The notes under the pieces: model-generated
Databases searched by the model: none
The model's input: only the letters and a program-made list of their open reading frames with translations
Told to the model about the DNA's origin: nothing
Assembly (NCBI GenBank): GCA_017615795.1
Contig: JAFZZK010000005.1
Coordinates: forward strand, 62,001 to 126,000
From: Bacteroidales bacterium
Lineage (GTDB): Bacteria; Bacteroidota; Bacteroidia; Bacteroidales; WCHB1-69
DNA length: 64,000 nt
Direction: 5' to 3'
In this document: positions 1 to 10,100 of the stretch, piece by piece
Position numbering within the stretch: the stretch's first letter is position 1
Layout of the letters: each line of letters starts with the position of its first letter
Position numbers and translations under genes: made by a program

Positions 1-1415
1 GCAACAAGCCAACCATACTGGTCCACCTTGGCAATCCATACGCCCTCGACCAATTGGGCACCACCGCACCCTTCAAGGCGGTGATGGTTGCTTACCAATT
101 CACACCTACCACAGTTCAATCGGCACTGAAAGCCTGTTTCGGGGAGATCCAGTGCGAGGGGATGCTGCCCGTTTCCACCAAGGAGTACCCTTCCGGCACG
201 GGACTGGGTGCCCCGAATGAGCTGCAGGAATTCTCCGCACTGCCGCAATCCGTCACCAATCGTCTTGACAAACTGCTGACCGACGGCATCAAAGACCATG
301 TCTACCCCAGTTGTGCAGTGGTTGCACTCAAGGACGGCAAGCCCATCTATCAGAAGGCTTTCGGGAACCTGACGTACGACACCAAGACCCCCGCGACATT
401 GGAGACCCTGTACGATGTGGCCTCGCTCACGAAAGCCGCAGCCACCACGCTCGCGGTGATGAGACTCTACGACGAGTACCATTTCAAACTCACCGACAGC
501 ATCGGAAAATATCTGCCATACCTGAGAAGGACAAACAAGGAGGCCATCACCATCGGCGAGCTGCTGACACACACGTCAGGCCTGCCCGCCTTCATCCCAT
601 TCTACAAAGACATACAAGGGAAAACCGCTTATTTCCAGAAAACGAAAAGTCCCGATTATGACGTCAAGGTGGCCGATGACCTCTACCTGTTGACCACATA
701 CCCCGACTCCGTCCGATACAAGGTGGCTCATTGCAAGTTAGGGGCCAAAAAATATGTCTACAGCGATCTCAATTTCTTGTTGCTCAAAGACATGGTGGAA
801 ACGCTCACAGGTCAACCCATAGAGAAGTATCTTATGGAAAACATATATGAACCTATGGGGCTGACGCACACTTGTTTCAATCCGTTAGACAAGGGGTTTG
901 ACAAGGACCATATCGCACCCACGGAAAACGACACCGAGTTTCGGAAGCAGGTGGTGCAAGGATACGTCCACGACCAGACCGCGGCGCTGATGAACGGCAA
1001 TGCGGGCAATGCAGGCCTCTTCACGACCGCGCCCGAACTGGGGGCCATTTTCCAGATGCTGTTGGACGGCGGCACTTACCATGGCATCCGTTTCTTTGCC
1101 GAAGAGACGGTACGCCTCTTCACATCGGCATACCCCATGCACGACTGCAATGTGCGCGGTCTGGGCTACCACACGCCCAAGCATGGCGGGGCAAGCTCCA
1201 TCGTGCCGGAAGCCGCCAACAAGGAGACCTTTGGCCACCAGGGCTTCACAGGCATCGTGGCATGGTGCGATCCTGCCGAGAAATTAACCTTCGTATTCCT
1301 CTCCAATCGCGTCTATCCAGACTGCTATCCCAACAAATTGTCGCAAAGCCGCATCCGTCTCAAGTCACACGAACTGATTTATGAGGGAGTGGAAATGATA
1401 AAAAACAAAGATTGA
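1..1415 (+). CDS. Serine hydrolase (beta-lactamase fold), probably the C-terminal half of a GH3 fusion; 5' partial
   Basis: The frame is open from base 3, so the gene begins left of the window; the TTG at 54 is not a real start. The first roughly 50 residues resemble the end of a GH3 glycosidase C-terminal domain. From about residue 60 (counted from base 54) there is a class C beta-lactamase/DD-peptidase fold: SLTK at 124-127 holds the nucleophile Ser and Lys, YSD at 236-238 takes the YxN position, and HQG at 395-397 the third motif. In Bacteroidota such fusions are annotated as GH3 beta-N-acetylglucosaminidase plus serine hydrolase and are thought to act on peptidoglycan fragments outside the cytoplasm. 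The GH3 part is inferred, since its catalytic region is off the window. tsaB follows after 4 bases. Confidence 0.8.
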   Translation, partial: NKPTILVHLGNPYALDQLGTTAPFKAVMVAYQFTPTTVQSALKACFGEIQCEGMLPVSTKEYPSGTGLGAPNELQEFSALPQSVTNRLDKLLTDGIKDHVYPSCAVVALKDGKPIYQKAFGNLTYDTKTPATLETLYDVASLTKAAATTLAVMRLYDEYHFKLTDSIGKYLPYLRRTNKEAITIGELLTHTSGLPAFIPFYKDIQGKTAYFQKTKSPDYDVKVADDLYLLTTYPDSVRYKVAHCKLGAKKYVYSDLNFLLLKDMVETLTGQPIEKYLMENIYEPMGLTHTCFNPLDKGFDKDHIAPTENDTEFRKQVVQGYVHDQTAALMNGNAGNAGLFTTAPELGAIFQMLLDGGTYHGIRFFAEETVRLFTSAYPMHDCNVRGLGYHTPKHGGASSIVPEAANKETFGHQGFTGIVAWCDPAEKLTFVFLSNRVYPDCYPNKLSQSRIRLKSHELIYEGVEMIKNKD

Positions 1416-1419
1416 CATC

Positions 1420-2181
1420 ATGAAAGATAATCCCATATTGTTGCACATCGAGACGGCCACGGAGGTTTGTTCTGTCGCGTTATCAGAGGGCAAACGCATT
1501 CTGGCGGTATGCACGTCCAACGACGGCAACTCGCACTCCAAAAACTTGTTGCCGTTCATTGACAGGCTCTTCCACGATGCAGGCTGCACCATTCAGCAAA
1601 AATCCGTTCATGACAGGCTCGGGATTACGCTGCGCGACATCGACGGCGTCTCTGTCAGCATCGGTCCCGGCTCCTATACGGGCCTGCGCATCGGCGTCTC
1701 CACAGCCAAGGGCATTGCCTACGCCCTGAACGTGCCAGTCATGGCAATCGGCACGTTAGAGAGTATCGCCAACGGTGCCCGCATGAGGATGTTCCCTGAT
1801 GCTGATGATTTCATTGTCCCCAAAGGGACACCGATTGTACCCATGATCGACGCGCGGCGCATGGAGGTCTATACAGCCCAATATGACGAGAACCTGAACG
1901 AGTTGTCCGCTCCATCCGCCCTCATCGTGAACGAGCATTCTTTCGATGAGCTGCTGTCCAAAGGCCATGTGATATTCTGCGGCAACGGAATGCCCAAATG
2001 CCGGGAAATGCTTGCACAACATGAGCACGCCCGCTTCGCGGAATCCGAGACTTCTGCCTGGCACCTGTTAGCACCCGCCCTGCGGCGCTGGGAAGCCCAG
2101 GAATTTGCGGACACCGCCTATTTCGAGCCCTTCTACCTCAAGGAATACGTGGCCGCCAAGCCCCATGTAAAAGGTTTATAA
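1420..2181 (+). CDS. tsaB: TsaB, subunit of tRNA threonylcarbamoyladenosine synthase
   Basis: A 253-residue ASKHA-fold protein. The N-terminal strand with LHIETAT and the motif GPGSYTGLR at 82-90 are typical of TsaB. TsaB pairs with TsaD and TsaE to transfer threonylcarbamoyl-AMP to A37 of ANN-decoding tRNAs in the cytoplasm; it is a scaffold rather than the catalytic subunit. The loop around residues 52-75 is somewhat longer than usual. It starts 4 bases after the serine hydrolase stop and is followed 17 bases later by a UspA-like gene, so the three are probably cotranscribed. tsaD and tsaE are not in the window. Confidence 0.93.
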   Translation: MKDNPILLHIETATEVCSVALSEGKRILAVCTSNDGNSHSKNLLPFIDRLFHDAGCTIQQKSVHDRLGITLRDIDGVSVSIGPGSYTGLRIGVSTAKGIAYALNVPVMAIGTLESIANGARMRMFPDADDFIVPKGTPIVPMIDARRMEVYTAQYDENLNELSAPSALIVNEHSFDELLSKGHVIFCGNGMPKCREMLAQHEHARFAESETSAWHLLAPALRRWEAQEFADTAYFEPFYLKEYVAAKPHVKGL

Positions 2182-2198
2182 TCATACTCTTTCCATTC

Positions 2199-3020
2199 AT
2201 GGAAATCCACGAGCCCATAGACCAGAAAAAACGGCTGAACATCATTGCCATTGCGGACGACTCTGCCTGCGGACGCAACGCCTTGTGTTTCGGAGAGAAA
2301 CTCACCGAGGTTTTCGGTGCAACCCTCACGGTAATCACGCGCTTTGGATTTTCATACGAGGAGAAGAAACAGAAATCCACAACTCCGCCGGTTCCCCATG
2401 TCGGGCACCTCCAACCCGACGGCTATTTTTTTCCGGAAACCCTCTATCGTTACGCCGATGAGAAAAACACCATCATGTTTGTGATTGGTGTGGACGACGA
2501 GGACAAGGATGCCCTCTTCAACAAGCGCCGCGCGCTGCGGTTTATCAAGCCGTCGCGGTTGCCCGTGCTCACGGTGGGGCGCAAAGGCCCTGAGGGCAAT
2601 GCCTTCCAACGGGTGATTCTGCCCATCGACATCGAGCGGCAAGCCAAGGAGAAAGCACTCTGGGCCGGCTATTTCAGCCGCTTCTACAAAGCCACCATCC
2701 ATGTGCTGCACTGCAACTATCCCGACGAAGGCCTGCATCGGCAGGTGGCTGACAACATTGCCTTTGTAGAGAAGCTTTACCAGAACCTGGAGGTGCAGTA
2801 CCAACTCGACGAGGTCACCCCGCAACCCAACATCGACCACTACGCCTTGGAATATGCTCCACGTGTGGGCGCAACCCTGACGGTCACGATGATGACCCGT
2901 TATCGCACGCTCGGCGACATCCTCGTCGGCCCTGCCGAGAGAAAACTCGTGGGCAACGAAGCGCAATTCCCGGTGCTATGCATCAACCAGCGTGACGACC
3001 TTTACGTACTGTGCACGTAA
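2199..3020 (+). CDS. UspA-like universal stress family protein, tandem-domain type
   Basis: A 273-residue soluble protein with no signal peptide. Two Rossmann-like halves can be seen. The first (about 12-125) opens with a hydrophobic strand followed by ADDS and ends with the strand LPVLTVGR. The second (about 135-265) opens with RVILPID and ends with FPVLCIN. This layout matches tandem UspA proteins of Bacteroidota. The ATP-binding GxxGxxxxS(N) signature is weak (ILVGPAERKLVG near the C-terminus), so nucleotide binding is uncertain. It lies in a tight run after tsaB. The substrate and inducing stress are unknown. Confidence 0.6.
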   Translation: MEIHEPIDQKKRLNIIAIADDSACGRNALCFGEKLTEVFGATLTVITRFGFSYEEKKQKSTTPPVPHVGHLQPDGYFFPETLYRYADEKNTIMFVIGVDDEDKDALFNKRRALRFIKPSRLPVLTVGRKGPEGNAFQRVILPIDIERQAKEKALWAGYFSRFYKATIHVLHCNYPDEGLHRQVADNIAFVEKLYQNLEVQYQLDEVTPQPNIDHYALEYAPRVGATLTVTMMTRYRTLGDILVGPAERKLVGNEAQFPVLCINQRDDLYVLCT

Positions 3021-3054
3021 ACCTGGATAGCGGACGGGCATAGATAAAAAATGC

Positions 3055-3063
3055 TATTTTTGC
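3055..3063 (+). promoter_or_regulatory. Bacteroidota -7 promoter box for purE
   Basis: TATTTTTGC matches TAnnTTTGC. It overlaps the first codons of a longer reading frame beginning at 3051, which argues that purE starts at 3084 instead. Confidence 0.75.
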
Positions 3064-3083
3064 AGCCTAAAATCATAGCCAAC

Positions 3084-3590
3084 ATGAATGCACGAGTGAG
3101 TATCATCATGGGCAGCACGTCGGATCTTCCGGTAATGGAAGCTGCTTTCAAGTTTTTCGAAAACAATGAAATCCCCTTTGAGGTAAAGGCACTGTCGGCA
3201 CACCGCACGCCCGACGAGGTGGCGGACTACGCCAAGCACGCGCACGAGCGCGGCATCGAGGTGATCATTGCGGCTGCGGGCATGGCCGCCCATCTGCCAG
3301 GGGTCATCGCGGCCATGACGCCACTGCCCGTCATCGGCGTGCCCGTCAAATCCTCCTTAGAGGGCATGGACGCAGCCTTGGCCATGTTGCAGATGCCGCC
3401 GGGCATTCCTGTCGCCACTGTGGCCATCAACGGCGCACAGAACGCCGCCATCCTCGCCATGCAGATCATGGCCAACGGCGACCCCGAGCTATTCCAGAAA
3501 GTCATCGCCCACAAGCAGGGTCTCAAACAGAAGATCGTCAAGGCAAACGACGAGTTAGCCAACTTGCAGGGATATCGCTTTAAAGTCTAA
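3084..3590 (+). CDS. purE: PurE, N5-carboxyaminoimidazole ribonucleotide mutase (class I)
   Basis: A 168-residue protein that converts N5-CAIR to CAIR in purine synthesis. The motifs GSTSD (10-14), SAHRTP with His40, and AAHLPG with His70 are the nucleotide- and CO2-handling elements of class I PurE. The start at 3084 gives the usual family length and begins a few residues before the first beta strand. A longer frame from 3051 would place its start inside the -7 box. PurE stands alone here; purK is not in the window, while purF lies about 47 kb away. Confidence 0.95.
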   Translation: MNARVSIIMGSTSDLPVMEAAFKFFENNEIPFEVKALSAHRTPDEVADYAKHAHERGIEVIIAAAGMAAHLPGVIAAMTPLPVIGVPVKSSLEGMDAALAMLQMPPGIPVATVAINGAQNAAILAMQIMANGDPELFQKVIAHKQGLKQKIVKANDELANLQGYRFKV

Positions 3591-3602
3591 CATGCTCCTC
3601 TC

Positions 3603-3619
3603 GTTCGCATTCTGCGAAC
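3603..3619 (+). terminator. Hairpin after purE
   Basis: GTTCGCA, loop TTC, TGCGAAC: a perfect 7-bp stem beginning 13 bases after the purE stop. It has no T-run, so it may stabilise the 3' end or act as a weak terminator. Confidence 0.35.
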
Positions 3620-4228
3620 AGATGCATGTCTTCACGGCCCAAACAACGCGTTGTCAGATGTTGTTATATTTTTGACAACAAGTACAGACTTGCCTTTTTG
3701 GGGTGGTTATATACATGATGGCACGATGCCGGCATAACAACGTGTCATAACGATTTCCCAAACGACCCCCGTTACAGACATGATACCCCTTCGGGGTACA
3801 TTCAGATAGAGACAATAAAAACAGCTGGTTTTCCTTAATGCAGCCCCGTAGGGCTGCAGGCCTCGGTAGCCAGGGGTTAAGACGCGAGGAACGAGCGCCG
3901 AAGCCCCTGGGATGGATGGGTGCGCGAGAAAAAATCGCGGCGCGGGAGAATGTTAAAACGAGGAAGCACGATGTTCGCCGCGAAACGGATGAGGGTCCGA
4001 CGAGCATGCGTGAGGGATTGAAGCGGAAATGGCTGGCTTGCCGGCCATTGGAGCGGAAAGCCCGACGGCGCGGCGGCGGCATTTGGCTGCATGCGTGATG
4101 GTAGGGACAGAGCGCGCCCCGTCCCTACGACCATACGTGTTTTGTGCCGCCGCGCCGGCACGCCCAAATAAAAAAAATGCAAAAGGCTCCGATTTGTGCC
4201 ATCAGGTATATAATTCCCCTTTTTTTTG

Positions 4229-4237
4229 TACTTTTGC
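4229..4237 (+). promoter_or_regulatory. -7 promoter box for the Omp85-like gene
   Basis: TACTTTTGC matches TAnnTTTGC and lies 26 bases before the ATG at 4264. Confidence 0.75.
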
Positions 4238-4263
4238 GACTTACTTTTTAGATTGCATCAATT

Positions 4264-5700
4264 ATGAAGAAACTTGTACTTTTGCTGATATGTGCCTCTA
4301 TGGCATTCTGTTACGCCGCCAATGCACAAGATGGCAACAAGAGCGGGAAAGAGCCCAAGGCAAAGAAAGAAAAGGTCAAAAAAGGGAAAAAAGAGGAGGG
4401 TGAGATCCGTACAGGATGGACTTTCGGCATTCTGCCCAGCATAGCCTACGATGCCGACAAAGGTTTTCAATACGGCTTGATGTCCAACATCTACGACTTC
4501 GGCGACGGCTCCACCTATCCCGAATACAAGCAATCGATGCGCGTGGAGGCTGCCTTCACCACCAAGCGCTCCGGCATCTTCCGCTTCTCCTACGACACCA
4601 AGCACCTCATCCCCAAGCACCGGCTGTCGCTCGATGCCTCCTACTTGCCCGATGCCCTGTGCGATTTCTACGGCTACAACGGATACCAATCGGTTTACAA
4701 TGCGGGCTGGTGTCGCAAGAAGTCCGACGACTACATATCCCGTGCTTTCTACAAATCGCACCGTGACCTGCTCCGCTTGGCCGCCGACATTGACGGACCC
4801 ATCGGGGGCAACTGGCGCTGGAGCGCAGGACTCGGACTGCTTTGGTACAACGTTGGGCGCGTCAACCTCGACATGATTAACCGGGGCAAAAAAGAGGAAA
4901 ACATCTTGCCCGATGTCGACGGGATGTACGAGAAATACGTTAAATGGGGACTCATCTCTCCCGCCGAAGCCAACGGCGGCTGGCACCCCTACTTGCGCGG
5001 CGGGTTTGTATACGACAGCCGCGACCGTGAGCAGAACACCCACAAGGGCATTTACGCCGATGTGTTTTGGACCTACAACGCCGCCTTCGGCGAAGACAAG
5101 GGCTTCAACAACCTCATGTTCAACGCCGCCTTCCGCCACTATGTACCCGTGTATCAGGACAAAATCACCTTTGCATACCGCGTGGCTGCCCAAATGACTG
5201 TAGCTGGCAACTCGCCCTTCTACCTCAACAACTACTACAACAACCTATTCATCCAAAGAGCCATCTATGAAGGCCTTGGTGGCGGCAGCACCATGCGCGG
5301 CATCCTACGCCACCGCATCACTGCCCCCGGCTACGCCTTCGCCAACATCGAATTCCGCTTCAACATCTTCAAATTCGACATCAAGAAAGAGCACTTTTTC
5401 ATCGGCCTCAACCCCTTCTTTGACGCCGGCATGATATTGCAACCCTACAAAATCAACGAAAACCAGCTCCTTGAAAACATCGCCGAGAACGATCCCGACT
5501 TTGATATCGCCGATCTTGACAACTATATCCTTTTCGGCAAGCAAGCACAGGTTTTCCGGCCACACTTCGCCGCCGGCATCGGTTTGCGCCTGATGATGAA
5601 CGACAACTTTGTGCTCGCCGTCGACTGGGCCGCACCCTTTGACCGCCGCGACAACCACAGTCTCTCCAGCTTCTACGTCAAAGTGGGGTATATGTTCTAA
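4264..5700 (+). CDS. Omp85/BamA-like outer-membrane beta-barrel protein without POTRA domains
   Basis: A 478-residue outer-membrane protein. A signal peptide (1-21, ending NAQ) is followed by a lysine-rich linker (26-44). A barrel of alternating aromatic strands then runs to the C-terminal Phe, the usual BamA recognition residue. GGGSTMRGI at 339-347 corresponds to the conserved (V/I)RG loop-6 motif of the Omp85 superfamily. There is no room for POTRA domains, so it resembles the short bacterial surface antigen (D15-like) proteins rather than BamA. Its role is unknown; lipid or protein insertion are possibilities known for the superfamily. murB follows after 12 bases. Confidence 0.75.
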   Translation: MKKLVLLLICASMAFCYAANAQDGNKSGKEPKAKKEKVKKGKKEEGEIRTGWTFGILPSIAYDADKGFQYGLMSNIYDFGDGSTYPEYKQSMRVEAAFTTKRSGIFRFSYDTKHLIPKHRLSLDASYLPDALCDFYGYNGYQSVYNAGWCRKKSDDYISRAFYKSHRDLLRLAADIDGPIGGNWRWSAGLGLLWYNVGRVNLDMINRGKKEENILPDVDGMYEKYVKWGLISPAEANGGWHPYLRGGFVYDSRDREQNTHKGIYADVFWTYNAAFGEDKGFNNLMFNAAFRHYVPVYQDKITFAYRVAAQMTVAGNSPFYLNNYYNNLFIQRAIYEGLGGGSTMRGILRHRITAPGYAFANIEFRFNIFKFDIKKEHFFIGLNPFFDAGMILQPYKINENQLLENIAENDPDFDIADLDNYILFGKQAQVFRPHFAAGIGLRLMMNDNFVLAVDWAAPFDRRDNHSLSSFYVKVGYMF

Positions 5701-5712
5701 CGCATTGTAATC

Positions 5713-6735
5713 ATGAATGTTGCAACTGATTTTCCGCTAAGGGAGTACAACACATTCGGGATGGACGTCACCTGCGCACGCTTTGTGCAGATCGACTCGG
5801 CAGACGAGATTCCGAAGATGGCCGACTTGTTCGACACGCCACACTACATCCTCGGCGGAGGTAGCAACACCCTCTTTACCGACTACTACAACGGCACCAT
5901 CCTGCACCCTGCCTTTGGAGGAATCGAGATGGCGTCGCAAAGTACACCAACCTCGGAGGGAACATCTTCTTCCTCGGTGTTGTTGCGTGTGGCGGCAGGC
6001 GAACCATGGGAAAACCTCACCAACTATTGCCGCGAACACAGCCTCTACGGATTGGAAAACCTCACGGGCATTCCCGGCCTTGTGGGCAGCGCGCCCGTGC
6101 AGAACATCGGCGCCTACGGTGTTGAAGTCAAAGACTGTATCGAGAAAGTGGAAGGATACTACACCGACACAATGCAACCGTTCTGTCTGACATCCGACGA
6201 CTGTCATTTCGGATACCGAGACTCCATCTTCAAGCATGAGCTAAAGGGCAGATGTTTCATCACGCACGTTTGGTTTCGCCTCTCCCCGCAGCCCCGTTTC
6301 ACGCTCACCTACAAGGCACTCGCCCAAGCCCTGGAGGGACGCGAGCCGACTCTCGACAGCGTAGCCGAGACCGTGTTGGCCATCCGCAACAGCAAGTTAC
6401 CCGACATCACCCAAATCGGATGTGCCGGCAGCTTTTTCAAAAACCCTGTCGTAGACCAAGCACAACACGCCGCACTGCTGAACCGATTCCCGGACCTTGT
6501 CGCCTACCCCACTGGAGACGGAATGATGAAGCTCGCCGCCGGCCAACTCATTGAAAAGGCAGGCTGGAAAGGCCGCCGCGAAGGCGACGCCGGCATCTAC
6601 CCCAAACAAGCTCTCGTCATCGTCAACTACGGGAACGCTAAACCTGAAGAAATATGTAATGTCTATAGGCAGGTCATCGCCGATGTGAAAGATCTCTTCC
6701 AAGTCACGTTGACCCCCGAGGTGAACATCATCTGA
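5713..6735 (+). CDS. murB: MurB, UDP-N-acetylenolpyruvoylglucosamine reductase
   Basis: A 340-residue cytoplasmic flavoenzyme that reduces UDP-GlcNAc-enolpyruvate to UDP-MurNAc with NADPH. The N-terminal NTFG, the FAD-binding GGGSN (48-52), the catalytic Arg in GYRDS (Arg169), Ser240 in GSFFKNP and a C-terminal Glu in TPEVN are all present. Length and motif order fit the type I (E. coli-like) enzyme. It lies between the barrel gene and a lipoprotein gene with 12- and 21-base gaps, in a run of envelope genes. Confidence 0.95.
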   Translation: MNVATDFPLREYNTFGMDVTCARFVQIDSADEIPKMADLFDTPHYILGGGSNTLFTDYYNGTILHPAFGGIEMASQSTPTSEGTSSSSVLLRVAAGEPWENLTNYCREHSLYGLENLTGIPGLVGSAPVQNIGAYGVEVKDCIEKVEGYYTDTMQPFCLTSDDCHFGYRDSIFKHELKGRCFITHVWFRLSPQPRFTLTYKALAQALEGREPTLDSVAETVLAIRNSKLPDITQIGCAGSFFKNPVVDQAQHAALLNRFPDLVAYPTGDGMMKLAAGQLIEKAGWKGRREGDAGIYPKQALVIVNYGNAKPEEICNVYRQVIADVKDLFQVTLTPEVNII

Positions 6736-6756
6736 CATGATTACAAAATAACGCAC

Positions 6757-7122
6757 ATGAAAAAACGCACGCTTATTATACTTTTAGTCATGGCCATCGC
6801 CCTTTGCTTCGATGGTTGTAACTTGTTTAATAAGAAAAAATTCGATGTAAACATGCTGCCAGGGCACTGGCAGTCGGGCACACTGCACGAATACTACAAT
6901 GCCAACGGCACCGGCTATACCTGGGACACGGCAGACGATGTGACCGAGGAGGAGGCGCAATCCTTCAACTGGACGCTCGACGAAGCCACACTCACCCAAA
7001 ACCATCTCATGGAAATGGGCGGCATCGTGCCCAAGACCTACACCCTCAAAACATTGAACACCACGACCCTCGTCTACCAAGACGATTACGGCAAAAGCTA
7101 CACTTTCACCAAACAACCGTAA
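6757..7122 (+). CDS. Small lipoprotein, lipocalin-like
   Basis: A 121-residue protein with a lipoprotein signal peptide; the lipobox ends at Cys21 (CFDGC). The mature part has GHWQSG near its start and closes with alternating strands (TLVYQDD, SYTFTKQ), a pattern seen in the small lipocalin-like lipoproteins of Bacteroidales. The residues after the cysteine (NLFNKKK) are basic, so the acidic surface-export signal known from Bacteroidota lipoproteins is missing and a periplasm-facing anchor is more likely. The ligand is unknown. It is cotranscribed with murB and the AsmA-like gene, judging by the gaps. Confidence 0.6.
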   Translation: MKKRTLIILLVMAIALCFDGCNLFNKKKFDVNMLPGHWQSGTLHEYYNANGTGYTWDTADDVTEEEAQSFNWTLDEATLTQNHLMEMGGIVPKTYTLKTLNTTTLVYQDDYGKSYTFTKQP

Positions 7123-7128
7123 TGCGAG

Positions 7129-10100
7129 ATGAAAAAGGGTCTCAAAATAACGTTCATCACGCTCGGCTCCCTGCTCGGGCTCGTTATCATCGCCTTGGTG
7201 ATCGCACTGTGGTCGTTGCTCTCCCCCGCACGCCTTACCAAGCTCGTCAACAAGGAGGCTCCCAATTTCCTGAACTGCAAATTTCACATTGAGAAGGTCG
7301 ACCTCACCTTCTTCAAAACTTTTCCCCATATCGGCCTGGATTTGCACGAGCTTGTGCTTATCAATCCCGTGTACGGCGCGCCCACCGACACGCTGCTGCA
7401 CGTCAAACATTGTGCCACATCCCTCAACATCAGGGAACTGGTCAAGGACAAGCATGTAGCCATCCGGGATTTCACCCTCCAAAACGGCACCGCCAACCTC
7501 TTCACCAATCCTGTAGGGCAAACCAATTTCACCAACATCCTCAGACTGCCCAAAGACACCACCACTTCGGAGTTTTCGTACACCATCAATCTTGAACAAG
7601 TCAAGGCCGACAATGTTCATGTTTCCTATATCGACCTCCAATCCAAGAGACGCGCACGGTTGAGCGACCTCGACCTTATCGTTAAAGGCTCGTACGACAA
7701 CAACGATATGGAAGGCGATGTCAAATTAGGAGCAAAGACCCTTAGCTTTGTCACATTAGACGATAACCCACTGCTCGCCAAGGGTCACGATCTCGACCTC
7801 CATTTCGACGGCAGTCTGTTGCAGATGGACTCCCTGTTGGGTGCACTCAATCTCAATATCGCCGATCTGGTGTTGCACGTGGGCGACGACCCCTACGTGG
7901 ACACGCTTGATGTCACGCTTGCCTCCGACCTCAAGGTAGGGCTTTCCAATCAGACGATCGACCTGCGAGAGACCGCCTTATCCTTGGGAGACTATAAACT
8001 CGCCGTGGAGGGCAACGCACGCCGCGATACCGCCACCGGCGACTTGGCCATGGACCTCCATTATCGCACGGAAACGTGGCCTCTGCAGGAAGTGCTCGAC
8101 CTGCTGCCCCGCGCACTCGTCGGCTCCGCCCTTGACAGCCTGCACATCGACGGACGCGCCGGACTCGCAGGCACCGTGGTGGGACACTACAACGAACACC
8201 AATCGCCCTTCATCACCTCCGACATCACCCTTGACGACGGCACTTTCTCCATGGAAGGCTTTCCTCTCACCTTCGACCGCATCCACACGCTCTGTCATGT
8301 CGACATGGACCCCAACAACCAGACCAACGTGACCATCAAGGAATTGGATGCCTATAACGGACGCAACCACATCACTGCGCAAGGCACCGTCAAGGACCTC
8401 CTCGGCAAAATGCTTTGCGACCTTGCCATCAACGGCGACCTGCATGTGCAAGACTACAAGGATTTTCTGCCCGACAAGCTCACGCGCTGCAACGCCCGTG
8501 CAAAGGCCGACATCAAAACCGTTTTCGACCATAACCAAATCACATCCGGAGCTTATTCCAAGATCAATGCTACAGGCAAACTTCTCTTCTCCGACGTTGA
8601 CGTGCTTTATGACGACTCGCTCGCCCTGAAATCGCCCTCAATGGATGTGGCAATCGAGTTTCCCGTCAAGGAACAGCCTTACAAAATCGGGGAGTGGGCC
8701 CACATTCATCTGAAAGCCCCGCACCTTAGCGGCAGCAAGGTGGGTGTCGGCAACTTCGAAACAACCACCGCAGACATCGACGCCTACGTGAACGACCTGC
8801 TCGACAGCACCCTCGCACTCAAGCTGGGAACACACTATCAGTTCCAAACCGTGAACGGCCAAATGGACACCATTCTCACCACCTTGCAAAATCCCAGCGG
8901 CACCTTCGTGATGCGTGACAACAACAAACTCTCGCTGCAATATGCCGGCGACGGCATCGCCGCCACAGTAGGCAGAGCCGTCGCCGCCCGTACCGGAAAT
9001 ATCTCATTCACCGCCAATTCGCACTACAACGAACATGGCAAAAACACGCTAATGCGCTGGAATCCTGACGTAAAACTCAAGCTCGCACAAGGCAACGCCT
9101 CCTTCCAAAAATTGGAAACACCTCTGGAAATACCCTCGCTTGACGTGGATTTCACCTTGACACACAGCAACATACACAAAAGCCGTGTCAAGATGGGGAA
9201 CTCCGAGTGCCACCTTTCCGGTGAAATAAACAACATCGACAAATACTACGAAAACCGCGGGCTGCTCACGGCCAACCTGGACCTCACCTCCGACTACCTC
9301 GACCTCAACCAAATCATGGACCTCATCAGCGGACTCAACGCACCCGACTCTTTGCTGGCCGAGAAACCCCAAAGTTCCGAATCTGACCCCTTCATGGTTC
9401 CCTACGGCATCAATATACACGTGAAGACCACTATTAAAAAAGCCCTTTTTGAGGAAGCTGAGATCCGTAATGTCGGCGGTTATATTTCCATCAAGGACGG
9501 CCAACTCGTGCTTGACCAGATGGGCCTCACCTCCGATGCTGCACGCATGCAGCTCACCGCACTCTACAAGTCGCCACGCAAAAACCACCTCTTCCTTGGC
9601 CTTGATTTCCATTTGTTGGACATCAAAATTGACAAACTCATAGCCATGATTCCTGAAGTGGACACCATTCTGCCGATGCTCAAGTCGTTCGCGGGCAACG
9701 CCGAGTTCCACTTTGCCGTAGAGACCTACCTCAAGTCCAACTACGACCTCAAATACTCAACCCTGCGCGGAGCCGCTGCCATCAACGGACACAATCTCGT
9801 CGTATTGGACAACGAGACCTATCGAACCATCTCCAAAAAGTTAAAGTTCAATAAGAAAACAGAAAACAGGATTGACAGTTTGTCCGCCGAAGCCACCATC
9901 TTCAAAAGCGAAATCGACGTCTATCCTTTCGCAGTGTCCATCGACAAGTACCAAGCTATCCTGTCGGGCCGCCACAATCTCGACATGACCTATAACTATA
10001 ACATCTCCTTGCTGAAACCTATCCGCCTGGGATTAGACATCATCGGCACCGACAAATTGAAGTTCAAAGTAGGCAAAGCCAAATATGCAGACTTCTACAA

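Larger units (their letters stand above)
3591..4263. repeat. 673-bp intergenic region made of short palindromic repeats; no convincing gene
   Basis: Six dyads lie in this spacer: GTTCGCA/TGCGAAC (3603-3619), GTTGTCA/TGACAAC (3650-3679), TACCCC/GGGGTA (3784-3798), GCAGCCC-CGTA-GGGCTGC (3840-3857), CCAGGGG/CCCCTGG (3870-3910), AATGGC-T-GGC-TT-GCC-G-GCCATT (4028-4049) and GTAGGGAC/GTCCCTAC (4101-4128). Reading frames through it show no family signature and overlap each other. From memory, dyads of this kind are widespread intergenic repeats in Bacteroidales; whether these are dispersed copies in this genome cannot be tested here. The downstream end holds the promoter of the next gene. Confidence 0.6.

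Noticed and set aside
3654..4098. Overlapping reading frames in the purE downstream spacer
   Set aside because: Arg/Pro-rich translations on both strands across palindromic repeats, with no start signal and no recognisable domain.
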